A stretch of 64,000 nucleotides of DNA, from NCBI RefSeq assembly GCF_937770335.1, contig NZ_CALJHY010000002.1:1-64000 (forward strand). Reading direction: 5' to 3'. A program made the translations under genes and the position numbers. This document shows positions 61,953-64,000 of this stretch, piece by piece. The DNA is from an uncultured Glaciecola sp. (GTDB lineage Bacteria; Pseudomonadota; Gammaproteobacteria; Enterobacterales; Alteromonadaceae). Each line of letters starts with the position of its first letter. The first letter of the stretch is position 1. Below the pieces are notes generated by a model. That model saw only the letters and a list, made by a program, of their open reading frames with translations, made no database searches and was not told the origin of the DNA.

Positions 61953-63884
61953 ATGAAAAAATTATTTAAAACTAATCGCGTATTAAGTGTCGCAGTCGCA
62001 GTGGCACTCTCATCGACATCGGCTTTTGCTAGCAGTCCCTGGATGTGGGATAAAGATGCCAACCAAATTGACGATCGCATTGAAGCTGTTAATAACATCG
62101 GGCTCGACACTGCATTCGAAAATAGTGGTCGCCTGCGTTTTGCCGTATTTCCTGGTGACATCACTGAGTTCGGTGTTTATGTTGGGTTTGAGAACATACC
62201 CACTGAAACTGAGCTTGCGCAATTACGCCAATCAGGGGTAAACGTTGAGGGTATGAAAGCCTATCAGAGCATTCCTTATGTCAGAATGACCCTGAATTTT
62301 CAAGATATTCAAACTGTTTCTAATTTACCGGGCGTGACTCGAGTTGAGTCAATTCCAATGATGTATGCAAAAAATGATAACGCGAATAAAGCATCGGGCG
62401 CTGTTGCAAGCGGTTTCGAACGATTTCCAACAGTTCATGCAAATTTAAATATAACTGGACGTGATGTCGTCGTTGGGATTTTAGACACTGGTGTCAATGA
62501 TGAATTCGATCTTGTTACACTTTTCCCCGGACATGAATCTTTTGTTGGGAAATTTATTGCTGGCGGCGAATTTTTTGCTGGGCAAGCATTTCTTAATACC
62601 GCAACCGATTCTAGTGAAAATCCAATTGATCGCGGCGAAAGAGCTTCATCAAACCACGGGTCTCACGTTGCGGGCACTGCTATTGGTAGTGGCGGCGATT
62701 CAGGTGTTTTCGGTGGTGTTGCACCGGGCGCTAAGCTAGTTGATGCTAAAGTATTATCAGATGCTGGAATTGGCTTTGGTTCTGCTGATGGCGTTGATTG
62801 GGCAATCGTAAATAAAGAGATATATGACATTCGGGTTTTAAATTTAAGCCTAGGCGGAGTAGATAACTCTGATGGCAGTGATGCTGGTTCACAAGCAATT
62901 AACGCGGCCTTTGACGCGGGAATTATTTCCGTAATCGCTGCAGGGAATGACGGCGAAACTAATTATATATCTTCTCCAGCAGCGGCAGATAAAGCAATCA
63001 CTGTTGGTGCAATCGCTGACATAAACACGATTGATCGTGCAGATGACACAATTGCGAGCTTCTCGAATGAAGGTCCTCGAATAGACGACGGCGATGCCGA
63101 CAATATCGACGAAATGAAACCAGAAATTAGCGCGCCTGGATTTAGCTTAATTTCCGCTGATGGCAGTTTAATCACTGATGGTACTCGATACAAATCATTA
63201 AGTGGAACCTCCATGGCAACGCCGCACGTGGCTGGTATTATTGCGTTGATGCTGGAAGCTTATCCTGATATGACACCGTCAGAAATTGATGCTACGTTGC
63301 GTCATACCGCAGAGCATCGCTTTGATTGGGGTAAAACCGACGCTTCTGAGCGACCATTTAGTAGTATTGATCGCAACTATCATCCGTCTGGCGGATGGGG
63401 ACAGGTTGACGCTTATGCGGCAGTGAAGGAAGCTCTTTTTATGGCCGGTGATCTTCAATCACAAACTCAAGTTGTACATATATCTGCAACGCCAGATGAA
63501 GCTAATAATAGCATTACGCTTTTCTGGAAAAGTCAGCGTGAAACTAACCTCATCGGTTACGACGTGTATCGCGCTACCGACGTTGATGGTGCTCCCGGCG
63601 TGTTTGAGCAGATCAACAACAGCACGATCGTTGGTACAGGCGCAGCAGTAATTGAGAAGGTAAATAATCGTAACCAATATTCGATTGTTGATACTGAATT
63701 AACTATCGGCGAAACGTACTGGTATCGGATAGATCATACCTCAATCAATAGTGAAGTAGGTGTCGTTGAAGAACCGGCATATCCAGTTGCACTGGGTACA
63801 CCCAAAGCTACAGTTGCGCTGACTGAACAAGGTAATTCAGCACCGGAGTCTAACGCTAACGTTACGACTTTAGGATTGCTCTAA
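61953..63884 (+). CDS. Secreted subtilisin-like serine protease (peptidase S8)
   Basis: Exported protease of 643 residues. The signal peptide is MKKLFKTNRVLSVAVAVALS to FAS. A pro-region of about 110 residues with an inhibitor-like fold (AQLRQSGVNVEGMKAYQSIP) follows, then the S8 catalytic domain. Its triad is Asp178 (GILDTGVND), His235 (NHGSHVAGT) and Ser420 (GTSMATPH), with Asn332 as the oxyanion residue (AAGNDG). The last ~120 residues form a fibronectin-III-like domain (SITLFWKSQRETNLIGYDVY). Its leader is shared with the CocE-like hydrolase gene 51 kb away. Terminator follows. Confidence 0.94.
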   Translation: MKKLFKTNRVLSVAVAVALSSTSAFASSPWMWDKDANQIDDRIEAVNNIGLDTAFENSGRLRFAVFPGDITEFGVYVGFENIPTETELAQLRQSGVNVEGMKAYQSIPYVRMTLNFQDIQTVSNLPGVTRVESIPMMYAKNDNANKASGAVASGFERFPTVHANLNITGRDVVVGILDTGVNDEFDLVTLFPGHESFVGKFIAGGEFFAGQAFLNTATDSSENPIDRGERASSNHGSHVAGTAIGSGGDSGVFGGVAPGAKLVDAKVLSDAGIGFGSADGVDWAIVNKEIYDIRVLNLSLGGVDNSDGSDAGSQAINAAFDAGIISVIAAGNDGETNYISSPAAADKAITVGAIADINTIDRADDTIASFSNEGPRIDDGDADNIDEMKPEISAPGFSLISADGSLITDGTRYKSLSGTSMATPHVAGIIALMLEAYPDMTPSEIDATLRHTAEHRFDWGKTDASERPFSSIDRNYHPSGGWGQVDAYAAVKEALFMAGDLQSQTQVVHISATPDEANNSITLFWKSQRETNLIGYDVYRATDVDGAPGVFEQINNSTIVGTGAAVIEKVNNRNQYSIVDTELTIGETYWYRIDHTSINSEVGVVEEPAYPVALGTPKATVALTEQGNSAPESNANVTTLGLL

Positions 63885-63915
63885 CTCAACTAATTAATTA
63901 ACTGATGTAGTTTCT

Positions 63916-63943
63916 AAAAAGCCGGATGTAAGTCCGGCTTTTT
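63916..63943 (+). terminator. Intrinsic terminator of the subtilase gene
   Basis: AAAAAGCCGGA (63916-63926) pairs with TCCGGCTTTTT (63933-63943) around a 6-base loop; the T run continues. A textbook rho-independent terminator 32 bases after the stop. Confidence 0.92.
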
Positions 63944-64000
63944 TATATCTTCAATATGCTACGCAACTTCCCAAAGCATATAATAAACTTATCATCTTCT

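Noticed and set aside
1-64000. tRNA, rRNA, CRISPR array, prophage or insertion sequence
   Set aside because: I saw no cloverleaf with a conserved T-loop, rRNA core, regularly spaced repeats, or transposase/integrase motifs; a dedicated scan was not possible.

Overview
The window reads as a chromosome segment from a marine-type heterotrophic gammaproteobacterium. This rests on the gene content: a TonB-dependent receptor, TRAP transport, PHA phasins, two WS/DGAT acyltransferases, DUF3336 patatin, an FFLEELY-type protein, SelO, DUF2130 and many secreted peptidases. The DNA is moderately AT-rich. No rRNA, tRNA, CRISPR array, phage or transposase gene was seen. The genus cannot be fixed from sequence alone.

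Layout. 1-2418: 3' part of a TonB-dependent receptor. 2498-6631: a Crp/Fnr regulator, then a Baeyer-Villiger-type monooxygenase, an alpha/beta hydrolase and an SDR, a ketone-to-ester-to-acid/alcohol type cassette. 6719-12505: a decayed 3' fragment of selO, a DUF418 membrane protein, an intact selO and a secreted CocE/NonD-like hydrolase, with locally higher G+C. 12692-16743: a large Asp-box protein, a 56-residue protein and a DUF3293 protein. 16921-32392: a lipid-storage and mobilisation island with two WS/DGATs, two alpha/beta hydrolases, a tricorn-like protease, two phasins, a TetR regulator, an FFLEELY-like protein, a patatin and an acyl-CoA synthetase. 32500-38110: a class I-type HMG-CoA reductase divergent from a SRPBCC / YCF48-like / MMPL-RND transporter operon. 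38358-42288: DUF2130, a class C beta-lactamase-fold hydrolase and an unusual NrtS-like membrane domain fused to a chemotaxis signalling domain.

42564-59517 is a beta-oxidation and uptake region. It holds three acyl-CoA dehydrogenases in one operon (two resembling the PimC/PimD pair), an unknown permease, a CoA ligase-thiolase-FadB-like operon, a TRAP transporter, an IclR regulator, and a LysR regulator divergent from glutaryl-CoA dehydrogenase. The set would fit uptake and beta-oxidation of dicarboxylic or similar acids ending at glutaryl-CoA. Two similar TTCCGCA dyads upstream of the two beta-oxidation operons are candidate operators for the IclR protein.

59590-63884: a membrane-anchored alpha/beta hydrolase, a decayed TonB-receptor tail and a secreted subtilase. 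The subtilase and the distant CocE-like hydrolase share a 116-bp ungapped upstream region (about 77% identical by hand count) with a TAGGGGG/ACCCCTA palindrome, which suggests common control. The strongest leads are this shared leader, the HMGR/SRPBCC/YCF48/MMPL cluster, the NrtS-chemoreceptor fusion, the putative dicarboxylate locus and the selO remnant.
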